Source: Globodera rostochiensis (taxonomy: Eukaryota > Nematoda > Chromadorea > Rhabditida > Heteroderidae). Taken from it: a stretch of 64,000 bases of DNA. Where the stretch lies: assembly GCA_018350325.1 (NCBI GenBank), contig JAEVLN010000009.1, positions 331,388 through 395,387 of the forward strand, in the 5' to 3' direction. The position numbers were made by a program, and so were the translations under genes. Shown here in pieces: positions 48,942-60,700 of this stretch. Each line of letters begins with the position of its first letter. Positions within the stretch are counted from its first letter, which is position 1. The notes under the pieces were generated by a model. That model did no database searches and was not told where the DNA came from. It saw only the letters and a list, made by a program, of their open reading frames with translations.

Positions 48942-49723
48942 ACAATGGAAGAATCTTAGAATTGAATTCATCCTTTTGATGATGAACGATGTGTTCTGTG
49001 AACTTTGAACCTTCATATTTCGCTCAATTCAAACTTTACGAATAATAAATCGTTCCCGCAATCAAGGGGTGCACAATTTTTTGGCATTTGGGTACCGACA
49101 CCCGGCTAATCGTCGGGTTACCGGTTTTTTAAAAAAAACAATAAATTTTATAAATTCAATTTTGTTATGCAGTCAGTTGTATTCAAAACTTTTAGTCCAA
49201 ATTACATTTTGGATTGTGATTTTGTGCATTTTTAGTCAGACATTTGAATCCTCAGCTTAAATGCCCTTTCAGTATCCTGCCTAAAAACTCGTTTAAAAGT
49301 GAAATAGATGGAATATTCATTCAGCAGCTAAGAAAACCTATCAAAAAATGGTTTTGGCTGATTTTAAGTGTGGGGCCATAATGCAATTTTTCCGGGAAAT
49401 TTAAACAAACAAAAAAACATTGATTTGCACAGCTTTTTGGCAGGGAATGTGTGTTGGTTGAACCTTTAAATTCGCTCAAGTGAAAGTCATTTCTCCTTTT
49501 ATTTTATAAGAAATTAAAGTGTGACTTTACATTTATAATAAAGCGATCATGTGAGCCATTTTTGTTGGTGGCTTTGGCCAATTCACAAAATGCATAAAAA
49601 GGGCTTGGCATTTTTTTTTTTAATTACCCATCAAAATCACTAACAAGCATATTTATTTATTTTACATTTTTACCTAAGCATAAATCTTTTTTATTGTAAA
49701 AGCATATTCAAAAATTCAGAACA
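48942..49723. other. Intergenic upstream of the chorismate mutase
   Basis: AT-rich presumed promoter region. TGGCAT (reverse of ATGCCA) occurs near 49081 and 49607; otherwise nothing distinctive. Confidence 0.4.
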
Positions 49724-51608
49724 ATGAATTTGTTGGTCGTTCCGTTTTTTCTGTCGCTTTTTTTGCCATTTGCTCCCGCAGCAAAATCGCCCGCTCGTCG
49801 TGCTGTTGCAAATCGTCAAAATGGTCATATAAACTGCGAAAAGCATTGCACTGATCGTAAATATTTTTTGTTAAGAAAGTGACCCTGCAAATAATAGGCC
49901 AAATTGGATTCGTGTCTTTTTTACCATATTTTTAGAATTTAGGCCCCACATCAGGAACCCGGGCCCGGAAACCTAATCCTTGGCATTTCCATTTTATTGC
50001 GTAGTTCTTCAAAAACCATTAATTCGTAATATCATTCGACGCTTGCCTTTCGCCACGCTGAGCACGAATCCAAAAATGCTTTTGTCGGCAAACAATATAG
50101 AGAATTAGCCTTGGACTGAAGTGTCCATTTCCACTGGGACTTGGTCGTCCACTTCATAAGAAATGGGCAAAATCATTTCAAACATTGCTGGAAACGTTGG
50201 ACAATAATATTTTGCTAATATTTTAATAACAAATTTCACATCATTTAATTGTTAATAAGCAAAATCGCACAAAAAGGCCGCGTACCGGCACGCCAATAAC
50301 GGGAGCGAAAAAAGGCGGGAATCCCGCACACGCTGCCGGTAAATTTTGAGTTCCCGTTCCCGAAAATTTGTTTTAATCGGGCTTTAATCTGTTCACATCA
50401 AGCCATAGGCTTTTATAAAAATTCAAGCATTCGCTTCCGACAAAAGTGCTCAGCGCGCGAAAGGAGTCGAATGATTTATGTGAATTGATGGTTTTGAGAA
50501 CTACCCAAATAAAGTAGAAATTCAGCAGATTCTTTTTACATAAAATACTTTCCAAAAGATTACCTAACCGAAAACAACAAATGCAAGTCATCGGAGGAAG
50601 TCATTTTGCGCAAGTCCGACTGTGCCTTCATGAAGAGCATTGAGGATGGATTCAAATTTGTTGTTGGGATGGAAGGCCAAACGGAAACGGAATCGACAAC
50701 GGGAAATAATATTTTTATGTGTTGTAAGCCGAATCAAGGTACGGTCACTAAATGGAAAGAAAAATCTTTTCGATTTGACCATTTTTTGCCCGTCTGTAAC
50801 CATTTTGACCAGAGACGGCCACTCTCTTCATTGTCGGCATGGCCAACAAACGGCTGATGTTGGCCAAAGATGTGGTTCTCTACAAGTACATCAACAACAA
50901 TAGCATTGACGATTTCGAGCGGGAAAAGGTTGTGCTGCAAAATGTTTTGGCTCAGGCGAAGAGTGCCGGGATAAGCGACAACTACGGGGAGCCGTTTTTC
51001 CAAGACCAAATGGACGCTAACAAAGTCATTCAGGTAAAAAAGGTTTAGGTTTAATTAACATATTTAAAAATTGTGGAGAAGATCTGTTTAGTGCCAACGA
51101 CATTTGAAGCGCAATTAAATCACAATTTATTGCCCAGCGCTTAATAATCTCTAATTGCTTCTTCCCATTTGAAGTTTTCGGCAGTTATCAAAATTATTTG
51201 TTTGGGTGGTTGACAAAAAGCTAAAGCGCTTCAAATTCCTATCGAATTGAATAGTGAGGCGTACCGTGAAACCTTTTGTAGAAGGGCTACGTGAAGATGT
51301 GGAACATCGGAGGGCCGTCGCCGTCTCAGACGGTGCCCGACCTGCAGACGATCACCCGTCCCAAGGTGACGGAGGCAACTGCCGACATGGTATTGGCACT
51401 GAAAACCTTCCAAACGTTTCGCAACAAATCGAATTGTTGGCGTTTGCTGGAACATAAACAGACAATGACCGGCAATTTTCTGAGTTTGAACGAGCCGAAC
51501 GGTGTGGACGCCTTCCGAAAAGCGGTGGTCCGACTGTGCGGCCAGGAGCCGAAACAAAACACAGTGCACGACATTGACGAGCAGGCCAAGAAACTGCTGA
51601 ATGAATGA
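49724..51608 (+). CDS. Secreted AroQ-type chorismate mutase (effector)
   Basis: Four exons: 49724-49856, 50559-50738, 50813-51033, 51282-51608 (286 residues). Signal peptide MNLLVVPFFLSLFLPFAPAA. A Cys-containing N-terminal extension (about residues 23-104: NCEKHCTD, NKCKSSEEV, KSDCAFMK, IFMCCKPNQ) precedes the AroQ domain. Compared with the E. coli AroQ domain at a constant offset of 90, active-site residues are kept: Arg118, Lys129, Asp138, Arg141, Glu142 and Gln178. The C-terminal exon is about 108 residues. The enzyme converts chorismate to prephenate. Secreted forms are established effectors of root-knot and cyst nematodes, thought to come from bacteria by horizontal transfer and to perturb the host shikimate/salicylate pathways. 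Introns show it is fully domesticated. Confidence 0.88.
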
Positions 51609-52320
51609 CCGACGGAATATGTGTCAACCAATTTAGTGTGATTTATTTAGATCCTACGCCCTATGTGTGGAGATTAGATGAAGTAAAAACCTGACATGAT
51701 CTTTTGCACTCAATTGGTATAGGTATTTCAAAGTTTGTTAAGTAATTCAAAATTGGTTTATTTTGGGCTAAAACCACAAAATATAATAAAGTGGCTTGGA
51801 ATTTGCAAAATTCAATTCTCTGAATTGTAAATAATCTTTTGTATTAAATCATCCAACTCTTTCCCAGCGTTCGTTTGTTTAAAGGGAAACCACGGGATTC
51901 CCGTCCCGTTAAACCGAATAATTTAATAAAAAATTGTACTGGGTGGACCTTCAGCAAGCCTATTTAACGCAAAATAGAAGCGTTTATTTAATTTTTAAAT
52001 TTTGAATTTGATTTTTTGTTTTGTTTTTTGCGGCGTAAATCGATACCCGTCCGACTCGGGTTACCCGCTCGCACCTTACCCCTTTTTCCAAAATTTTAGA
52101 CCGGTTCAAAAGCCGGGTTTAAGGTCAGCGCTAAATTTTATTGCTTGTTCGTTTTTAGCACCTAAGAAACCCTATTAAAGTGGTCTTGAGTCATTTTGAG
52201 TCTGGGACCTTGAACGGAATTTTCTAAAAACATTTAACAAAAATGCAACAAAAGTCAAAAATCTCCAATTCCCGAAAATGGACATTAAATGGAAAGGGCT
52301 GAATTGGTTGGTTATCGTCT
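51609..52320. other. Intergenic
   Basis: AT-rich with a moderately GC stretch at 52030-52080; convergent 3' ends of the chorismate mutase and paralogue A. No feature recognised. Confidence 0.45.
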
Positions 52321-55300
52321 TCAGAGTTCAATTGGATTATCAGCAGATTTACCCTCAGCCTTTGTTCTTTTCTTTGTCGCGCCTTCCATTGGCTTTCTCA
52401 GCCTGGACAAATCCGCCAATTCATTGCGCACGCCCTCTTCATATTTTTTCAATTTCGCTCTCAAAATTTCCAAACATTTTTCCAAAAAATGCATACAGTT
52501 CGCCCTTTCTTCGGCTAATTTTGGCACATAAAGTTGAGTAAACTCCGAATTGGCCAATTCAATGTAAATTTGGTCTAATATGCCAAGAAATAAAATAATT
52601 TTGGCCGGCACATTTTGGATATTCAGTGTTACGGCATTGGATCCCTTCATTTTGTTTATTATTTTGATGAAAATGTTCTTGATTTTCTCTAACACGACAT
52701 TATTTTCGATTTTCTCTAACACGACATTGTTTTCGATTTTCTCTAACACGACTTTGTTTCCGATTTTGTCTAAAATTTGTTTTTTGGAAATTCAAATTTT
52801 CAAATTTATTAAAAATGCATTTACCCAATGTTATCCACGTTTTTTGCGCTGTTTGTTCGATAGAAGAAAGGTCGGAATTAGCGTCAAATTGTTTGATTAT
52901 TTTTTGTTTACCAATTTTTTCGAACAAACCCTTAACCTTTGTCGGACGTTCAACGCCGAACATTTCCCATGTGTCCGGTGACAAAATCAACAAAATGCCA
53001 AAGTTGGTAAGTTCAATGGCATTTTCCAGCCGGCCTAGCTTTTCAAACCATTCTGATGCCTATATAAGAACCCAATTAAAAAACATATAGAAATAAATTA
53101 CAAATGAAAAGTTCTGCGAAATGTCCGTTTCTTTCAACGTTGGCAAAAGTTTGTTGACCAACGTGTTCAGCCAGTTCAGAAGTTGTTGCTGATCAGCAGA
53201 TGATATTTGGTTATTGAGCTGATCCCATTGCAATGCATTGCCCAATTTTTGATATAAACGAACATAAGTGAACAGAAAATGCATTCTGTGCTGCCCCATA
53301 TCCAACACATCCTGACTGATCTGATCCAGCTTCATATTAACATCAAACCGGAAAGTTTCATCCTCAATTTCGGCTATAATTTCGTCGATCACCCGATTAT
53401 TGAGATCTCGCAGCTTCTTGATCACCCCATTTGCTGTACTTTCATCGCCTATGTGCTTTTCGATGATCGTTGAAATAAAATTTTCCACTTTATTTTTCAG
53501 ATTTTTCGTAAGAATTTGGGTGTGAAGGAAGCCATAAGTGGGTGCGTTCAGATTAATCACCCGCACACTTTCTGCGGATGCTTTTCGTATTGCCTCCTCA
53601 ATTTCTTTGCTCGTTTTTGGTGCAATTGATTGTTGTTTATTTGCCACTTTTTTGAAACTTTTGGTGGACGCCGTTTCGCATTTATAAGATGGAAAAGGGA
53701 TGGTATTTCTGGCTGTTTCAGTTGTGCCAAATTCGCTGGTCATATTTGCACCTTTGTATTTATTATGTCATTAAAAACATTATACTCAAACATAAAATTG
53801 ATGACTTTTTTGGAATTTTGTTTAAAAATCTTAACTTCATCCCATTAGCCTACGAAGAGGGTCAGTTTTATCTGCCCATTAAAACCGATACCCGGTTTTA
53901 AATACTTTAATAAGAACCTACTTGAGCTTGTGCTTACAACATTCATTTTGCCAATTTTGTTCACAATTGAGCCCAAACTGTCGAGATCGGAGACAATTTG
54001 TCCTTTTCTAGTCCGTTGGCGCTCTTCAAGAAAATCTTGAATACGCGCCTTCAGCGGCCAATGCGAATTTGAGGACGTGTTCTCGTTACCTCCCTGCAAA
54101 TTTCTCGACACGCTTGAGGATGAGGACGATTGATCGTCCAAATTGGAAGTTCCCACCCGCGGATCATTTTTGACCTTGTCCATTTTGTCTTCCTTAGCTT
54201 TGATCTGTGAATTTTTCATTGTTTTTACTTTTTTGCATAAAAGAAAGTGTTCTATACAATGTGCAGAAAAAATCCACCATTTAAATGCTTTCTACTAGGC
54301 TAGATCGCGGGGGAAGGATGTCCCCGCAATTTCGGGGATTGGCTCTCGGGGACATGCTCCTTGGATTTGTGGCCGGCTTTTGCTAAAATACCTGAGCTGA
54401 GTTAACCCGAAAGGTTCGGTCATCGAAAGTGACCTGAGACTGACACTGGCAGACCCTCAGGTCGAGAATCTCGAGAATCGTGCCCACCTGACTTTTCATT
54501 GGTAATCGAAAGTCGGGAGTCCCTCTCCCCTCTCACTTTTTACTGACAATAAAACCTTTTGGTTAGGTTGATCAGCAACAAACGGAGGATTGTTGCGCAT
54601 CGGCTTTTTGCCTCTTGAGTTAAGAGTTCCTTTTCCCACTAAGCTTTCAATTAGCTCATCCAAAGGGTTTTGATGGCTTTCGGGAAGCCAACCCTTCTGT
54701 TGATTGGATTGAAAACGACTTATTGGCGACACTTTTTGCGTTTCTCTTGCGCTTTGCGCCGTTTCGCTACAGGGAGAATTGTCGGGCAAAGGCCCTCTTC
54801 CCGCAAGTAAGTCAAAACTGCACGCGTCCAGCGGCATGTCGTCGAATTGGCCGTGCCGTCCAATTTCCAAATTGCCCCGCTTTGGGTTCTTCCTTCGCGT
54901 TTTGCTCAGATCTTTTTTGGCCCCTCCGGTGGCTGCCGGGGAATGAGAATTGTCTTTGAAGGAGCCGCTGGCCTCTCCAGCCGATTTGGTTGCCTCCGAC
55001 CTCCTGGGAGTTTTACGTTCTCGGCTCCTCAGAGTGTTCAAACTCTGAAAATGAAATATATAAATGAAAGGAATAGAAATGGCACAGTTTAATTCAAGGC
55101 CCAGTCCGCATTATTATATTATTCCATAAAAAATTGGATCAAACCGGATTCGTGCTATTTGCTGTAAACTCTTGCATCGATTTAAACACTCGTTTTTTGT
55201 TCGACAAAGACGAGTCAATCTCAATGCTCATGTCCTGAGCATCGGCTTCATCTTGTTGGCCTTCGTCAACGGCGGCGGCCCGTCCTTCGGCTGCTCCTCC

Positions 55301-55522
55301 AGTGCCATCGCCTTCACCGCCGCCGACAGCTCCATTTGCAATTGCCGGCGGCGAATTTCCTTCTGCTGGTGCCGCCTCTGCTTCTTGCCTTTGCATTTGT
55401 TCCGCCGCTTGTGCCAGCAAATCGAGGTCCCCAATGTCGGGGCTATAATTGGCCGGATCCGGTTGCATTGCCCACAGAACGATTGGGAGGGAAACAATTG
55501 CAATAACTTTGTTTAACAACAT
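52321..55522 (-). CDS. Large secreted protein A, candidate effector, paralogue of B
   Basis: Six exons in phase: 55522-55145, 55044-54544, 54204-53922, 53751-53102, 53059-52825, 52769-52321 (831 residues). Signal peptide MLLNKVIAIVSLPIVLWA, then an Ala/Gly/Glu/Asp-rich segment, a basic Ser-rich segment with NLS-like clusters (RERKTPRR, KTRRKNPKRG), a Ser-rich linker, and a helical C-terminal half of about 440 residues (NAPTYGFLHTQIL, MHFLFTYVRLYQKLGNALQW, EWFEKLGRLENAIELTNFGI, LYVPKLAEERANCMHFLEKC). No enzyme motif and no family recognised. Secretion signal plus nuclear-type basic clusters suggests a protein delivered outside the cell, perhaps to host nuclei; that is inference. Confidence 0.68.
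52676..52765 (-). repeat. 27-bp in-frame repeat in gene A
   Basis: Three copies of a 27-bp unit encoding VVLEKIENN in the last exon of gene A. The paralogue B has one copy at the same place (about 58085-58115). Confidence 0.9.
52763..53052 (-). repeat. 290-bp block identical between genes A and B (copy A)
   Basis: Identical base for base to 58112-58401 by direct comparison. It covers exon 5 except its first few bases and the whole following intron. Confidence 0.95.
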
Positions 55523-56500
55523 CTAAGCAAATCAGTAAATGTATTGGAAACACATATTCAAATTTTCTAATATAAAATGAATATGCCATTTAGTAATAAT
55601 GAAAAACTGAGAGAGAAACATTTTTATTAAGCTTTCAATAAAAAAAATTGATTTTTTTTGTAAAACACATATGACATAACGTTGTAGTGCGAAGAAAAGT
55701 GAATAATCAAACAAAACTACGATTGCGAAATATTCATATTTATTAAAATTTTAAATTAAAACGATTTGATATTTTGTATTAGGGTGACCCAAAAGTCCTG
55801 CACCACTTATCAAAATATATAACTCATGTTATTCTAAACAAAATTTTATTATTCTATAAAAAAGCAAGGCATTCAAAAGAAAATTGATATTATTAGTCCA
55901 CTTTCAATTTAATCTCTTTTTGATAAACAATTAAATTATTATGTTTATTTCCAGATTCAATTCCCCCCCCCCCCCCCTCCCCCTATTAAAAAGAAATCAA
56001 AAATGATTAATATAAGACTAATACATATTTCCGAAATGAATTTAACAAAGATTGAGCTTTAAAAATCGGAAAATGGCAAGTTTAAAAAATGGGCATATAT
56101 TTTTATTTATTCTTCTTCTCTAACCAATCTTTTTATTCCTTTTTTTAAAATTTCCTCAAAAAAGGGCAATAATGTTGACAAGAAAAGCCAAAAAAAGCAT
56201 TCATTTCGAAAAATTTGATTAGAGCGACTTTTTAGTCAATATAAATCAATATTTGACGTTTAGAGAATAAAAATATTTCGCCATTTATTTTTGAGAAAAT
56301 TATGGGAATTCCTAAAAAAATTCAATTTTTAGACATTTCCGAAATTTCTTAAGAATAACGCAATAAACGATAATGTACCGTTAAAATCAAAATTGTTTTC
56401 AAAACAAAAGATTTTTTTATTTCTAAAACATTTGAAAAAAGGGTCGTGTGAGTTGATGGGCCGCGCTTCAAAGTGTCCACCGTCCGATATTTTATTATAA
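55523..56500. other. Intergenic, upstream of gene A
   Basis: AT-rich with a 16-nt poly-C run near 55965 (possible assembly weak spot). One ATGCCA at 55583-55588, 61 bp before the gene A start. No gene seen. Confidence 0.45.
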
Positions 56501-56589
56501 AAATTAATAAAAATTGTTTGAAATCTTTAAAGTATTCACTTTAAAAATGTTTAATGTTTTCATTTTTTGCTTTATCCTTCTTAGGCGTA

Positions 56590-56800
56590 ACTCTCAGAGG
56601 ACAATCCGTCAGTGGACAATCCGTCAGAGGACAATCCGTCAGTGGACAATCCGTCAGAGGACAATCCGTCAGTGGACAATCCGTCAGAGGACAATCCGTC
56701 AGTGGACAATCCGTCAGAGGACAATCCGTCAGAAAATTTTTACGGATTGTCCTTCACTGACGGATTGGGCACTGACGGATTGTCCGGAGGCCAGGCAGGA
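56590..56800. repeat. 30-bp minisatellite ending in inverted copies
   Basis: About ten alternating 15-bp half-units, GTCAGTGGACAATCC and GTCAGAGGACAATCC (period 30), followed after AAAATTTTT by inverted copies (ACGGATTGTCC, CTGACGGATTG), so transcripts could form long hairpins. The plus frame through the array codes for low-complexity repeats; I do not consider it a gene. Confidence 0.85.
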
Positions 56801-56939
56801 GGGGGGCCTGTGCCGAAACTAACAAATTGTCGACGAAAATCGGAAGAAAAAACGTCGAATAAAATTTTTTATGATATTAAAAAAAATATTTTATTTTAAA
56901 ATAATTTATTTTAATAAAACGGCTATCAATTTACCTGGG

Positions 56940-57230
56940 GGACTCCTGAAAAAGAGTGAAATTTTGTCAAAATGCACCGTCCTATTCCCGACAGATATTT
57001 AAAAACCGTGACTCCGACTTTTGAAATTATTTTCGAAAAACAGCCCATTTTCTCAAAGTCGAAAATCGAAATTTCGATACAACCCTGAGCGCAGGGAGAC
57101 AGCCTAGAATGGTCACCCAATCGATGGCCAAGGGGACATCTACACTAGGAGTCATTGCCCTGAACCTTCGTATGGGCAACCGCAAGTGAAGTCCGGGCTC
57201 CGCCACGCCCGCCGGATCGGGCAACAGGAT
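56940..57230 (-). mobile_element. Possible tRNA-derived SINE
   Basis: On the minus strand a box-A-like TGGCGGAGCCCGG is followed 39 bp later by a box-B-like GGTTCAGGGC. The segment is markedly more GC-rich than its surroundings and has no coding potential. No poly-A tail or target duplication was established. Confidence 0.35.
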
Positions 57231-57717
57231 TTACACAATGGCAAGAGTGTGAATTATAATGTACCCTGAGGGGAGTGAAACTGTGCGGTACCACAAAAGA
57301 TGGCCAAGAAATTCTGCTGCGGGGAAACACGCAGCTGCGCACGGAATGCCGGATCGAAAGTTCTACGGATGGCACATTGTCGGCATTTTGCATATTTTTG
57401 CTCATTTTGGGCACAAATTAAAATTTAAAAAATTTTATATATTCACTATCGGACCTTTTAAAACATAGAACGTTTGATTGGAACTAAACTTGACGTCGCC
57501 GCGCCCAACCGACCTTAATCGGAAACAAAACTGATAGATTTTTGGGCTTTTAAGGTCAATCAATCTATATACTTTTACTCTTCTCGAGGCCAAGTTAAAT
57601 ATTTTAAATATTAAAATGAAACATGGGACAGTTTAATTAAAGAAAAAAAGTTTTCTGAATTCATAAAAAAATAACAAAGCTGAATTTCCCGAAATTAGAC
57701 TTCCAAACAAAAATGTA

Positions 57718-60700
57718 TCAATCAAGAGAAATGGGGTCTTTAGCAGATTTGCCTCGTGGATTTGTGGTTTTTGATGTTGCACATTCCAAATACCCTTTTC
57801 TCAATTTGGCCAAATCCCCCAATTCTTGTTGAACTCCTTTCTCGAACGATTCATATTCGGCGTTCAAAATTTCCAAACATTTTTCCAAAAAATGCAAACC
57901 GTTGGCCCTTTCTTCGGCTAATTTTGGCACATAAAGTTGATTAAACTCCGAATTGGCCAATTCATTGTAAATTTGGTCTAATATGCCATCAAATAAAATA
58001 ATTTTGGCCGGCATATTTTGGATATTCAGTGTTACGGCATTGGATTCCTTCATTGGGTTTATCATTTTGATGAAAATGTTCTTGATTTTCTCTAACACGA
58101 CATTGTTGCCCATTTTGTCTAAAATTTGTTTTTTGGAAATTCAAATTTTCAAATTTATTAAAAATGCATTTACCCAATGTTATCCACGTTTTTTGCGCTG
58201 TTTGTTCGATAGAAGAAAGGTCGGAATTAGCGTCAAATTGTTTGATTATTTTTTGTTTACCAATTTTTTCGAACAAACCCTTAACCTTTGTCGGACGTTC
58301 AACGCCGAACATTTCCCATGTGTCCGGTGACAAAATCAACAAAATGCCAAAGTTGGTAAGTTCAATGGCATTTTCCAGCCGGCCTAGCTTTTCAAACCAT
58401 TTTGTCGCCTGTTGTCCAATTTATCAAATTTAAATTTAAATTAAAAAATTAAATTCCGATTACATTTGAATAGTGTTGCACATTTGTGATCAAATTCTGT
58501 TCAAGTCCTTTGTTCAATCTGTTAAGCCATTGCAAAAAGACAATTGTCTGTTCATTGTTAGGCTGATCAGCCGATATTTTTGTCCAATCCCCGAGGCTGC
58601 CCCACTTTAATGCGTTGCTAAATTTACGAAAAAGGCGAACATAGGTGAACAGAAAATGCATATCTTTTTGCTGATCAGTCAACAAATTGTTTTGCTTCAG
58701 ATTATCCTTCATTTTTTCACCAAATTCGTTATCTTCTGCCAAAATTTCCATCATAATTTCCTTGATCAACGAATTGTCGGCTGATTCCAGAATTTTGTTG
58801 ATGACCGAATTTGAAGTGTATTTGGGGTTATCTTTGGAAGCGATGATCACATTGATAAGTCCTTCGACGTTGGCATTCAAAGTGTTTGAGTAAATTTTAT
58901 TAAATAAGAAGCCGTATATCAATGCGTTCTGGCCAATTGCGCGAATACTTGTTGCGCATGCTGCCGCAATTGTTTCTTCAATTTTTTTCGGTGTCATTTG
59001 TCGATTTGTTTTAGCGGATCCGCCAATAAATGTCGTCGATATTGAAATATCCTGGGATGTTGACATAGCGTTGGCATTTTGTCTATTTGAATCTGATTTC
59101 TGCTTCTTCTCTGTTGTTGAGGGAAAGGGACAGTTAGTTGAGTCTGGCCGATTGAGTCTGGAAGACGGCTAATAGCATAAAAAGAACATTTCATTTACTA
59201 ATTTAAGACCGCGTAGCGAGCATGCGCGATGACGGAGCAAATAGTGGGGCGTACCAGAAATGGGCGCCGACGATCTCAAGAAATTATCGGAATCCCGCGG
59301 AATTTCTCGGAAGCCCATCCCTGTGGGCGCACCCCCAGTCGGAGGCGCCGGCCGACCGAGCGGAGCAGGCAAGCGGCGGCACCCCAACTACTGGCCGCCG
59401 CCGCCGCCGTAGTCGATGTGCGGTGTTTTGGCCATTATAATCCACTTAATCATACACTAATGCCACCTTTTTATGCTTTCAGACTCAAATGACCCCTACC
59501 GGTTATTGACACTGGAATAGCACTTGAATTTGACAGTTGCATTTTTTCTGGCACTGGCATAATATTGACATTCTGTTCCTTATTTGAATTTGATGCCACC
59601 GCCATGTCTGATTTTGTTTTTGACATAGCATTGACATTTTGTCTATTTGAATTTGGTGTCTGCATATTTTCTGTTGTTGAAATTGGAATAGCACCGGCAG
59701 TTTTGTTATTATAGTCAGATATTCGCATTTTTTCTAGCTCTGGCATTGGCATAATATTGGCATTCTGTTGTTTATATGAATTCGGTGTTTGAATTTTGTC
59801 TGAAGTTGGCTTAGGCGTGGAATTGACTTGCTTTTTGTTTGAATTCAATTCTTGAACATCAACAGATTGCACCAATGGTTTTTGAACTTGAGAAGTCGAT
59901 GGCGAACGATCATTTTTTTGATTTTCCCATCTTTCATTTGGCAACTTTTTATTGAAATATTGCGAAATAAATGTCTCGTCTAATGACTTTACGCTTAGAA
60001 GTTGCAATAAATCGTCGTCAAAATTGAACGGTTTAACGGTCATTTCATCTTCTTTGGTGTCCGAAATTTGCATTTCTTTTCCTTTCGAATTTTGTTGGAC
60101 AAGAGGACGAAGATGTTCGTCCAATGGAATTAGATCGTCCTCGTCAGAGTCCGTTATGTAATAAACCTTGGGATTCGATGTTTGTACGCTTTTTGACTTC
60201 ATCTTAATATTTTGGGGTTTTGAAGGGCCGGGCTGATCAGAGTTAAGCGTCGATTGTTGTACATCTTCCATTTCATCATCATCATCATCCAACTCTATAA
60301 TATGCTTTTGTTTATGATCAGTCATCTGTTGATGAACTTTTATTTTGTCATCTAATTCCATAAGCTTGGTAGAGTGTTGGCTCTGATCAGTATGAAGTTC
60401 GTCCGATTTTTGAAATTCTTGTTTAAGGTCGTTTCGGTGATCGGAACCTTTCGATTTCTGCGGATTACGGTCAAATGGAGCTTCAGATCCAATTGATTTC
60501 TGAGGATTACGGTCAGATGGAGCTTCAGATCCAATTGATTTCTGAGGATTACGGTCAGATGGAGCTTCAGATCCAATTGATTTCTGAGGATTACGGTCAG
60601 ATGGAGCTTCAGATCCAATTGATTTCTGAGGATTACGGTCAGATAGAGCTTCAGATCCAATTGATTTCTGAGGATTACGGTCAGATGGAGCTTCAGATCC

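Noticed and set aside
56514..56899. Overlapping plus-strand ORFs rich in SGQSVRGQ / DNPSEDNPSV / TIRQ
   Set aside because: All three frames of one tandem repeat are open because the 30-bp period is a multiple of three; no start, signal or homology support.
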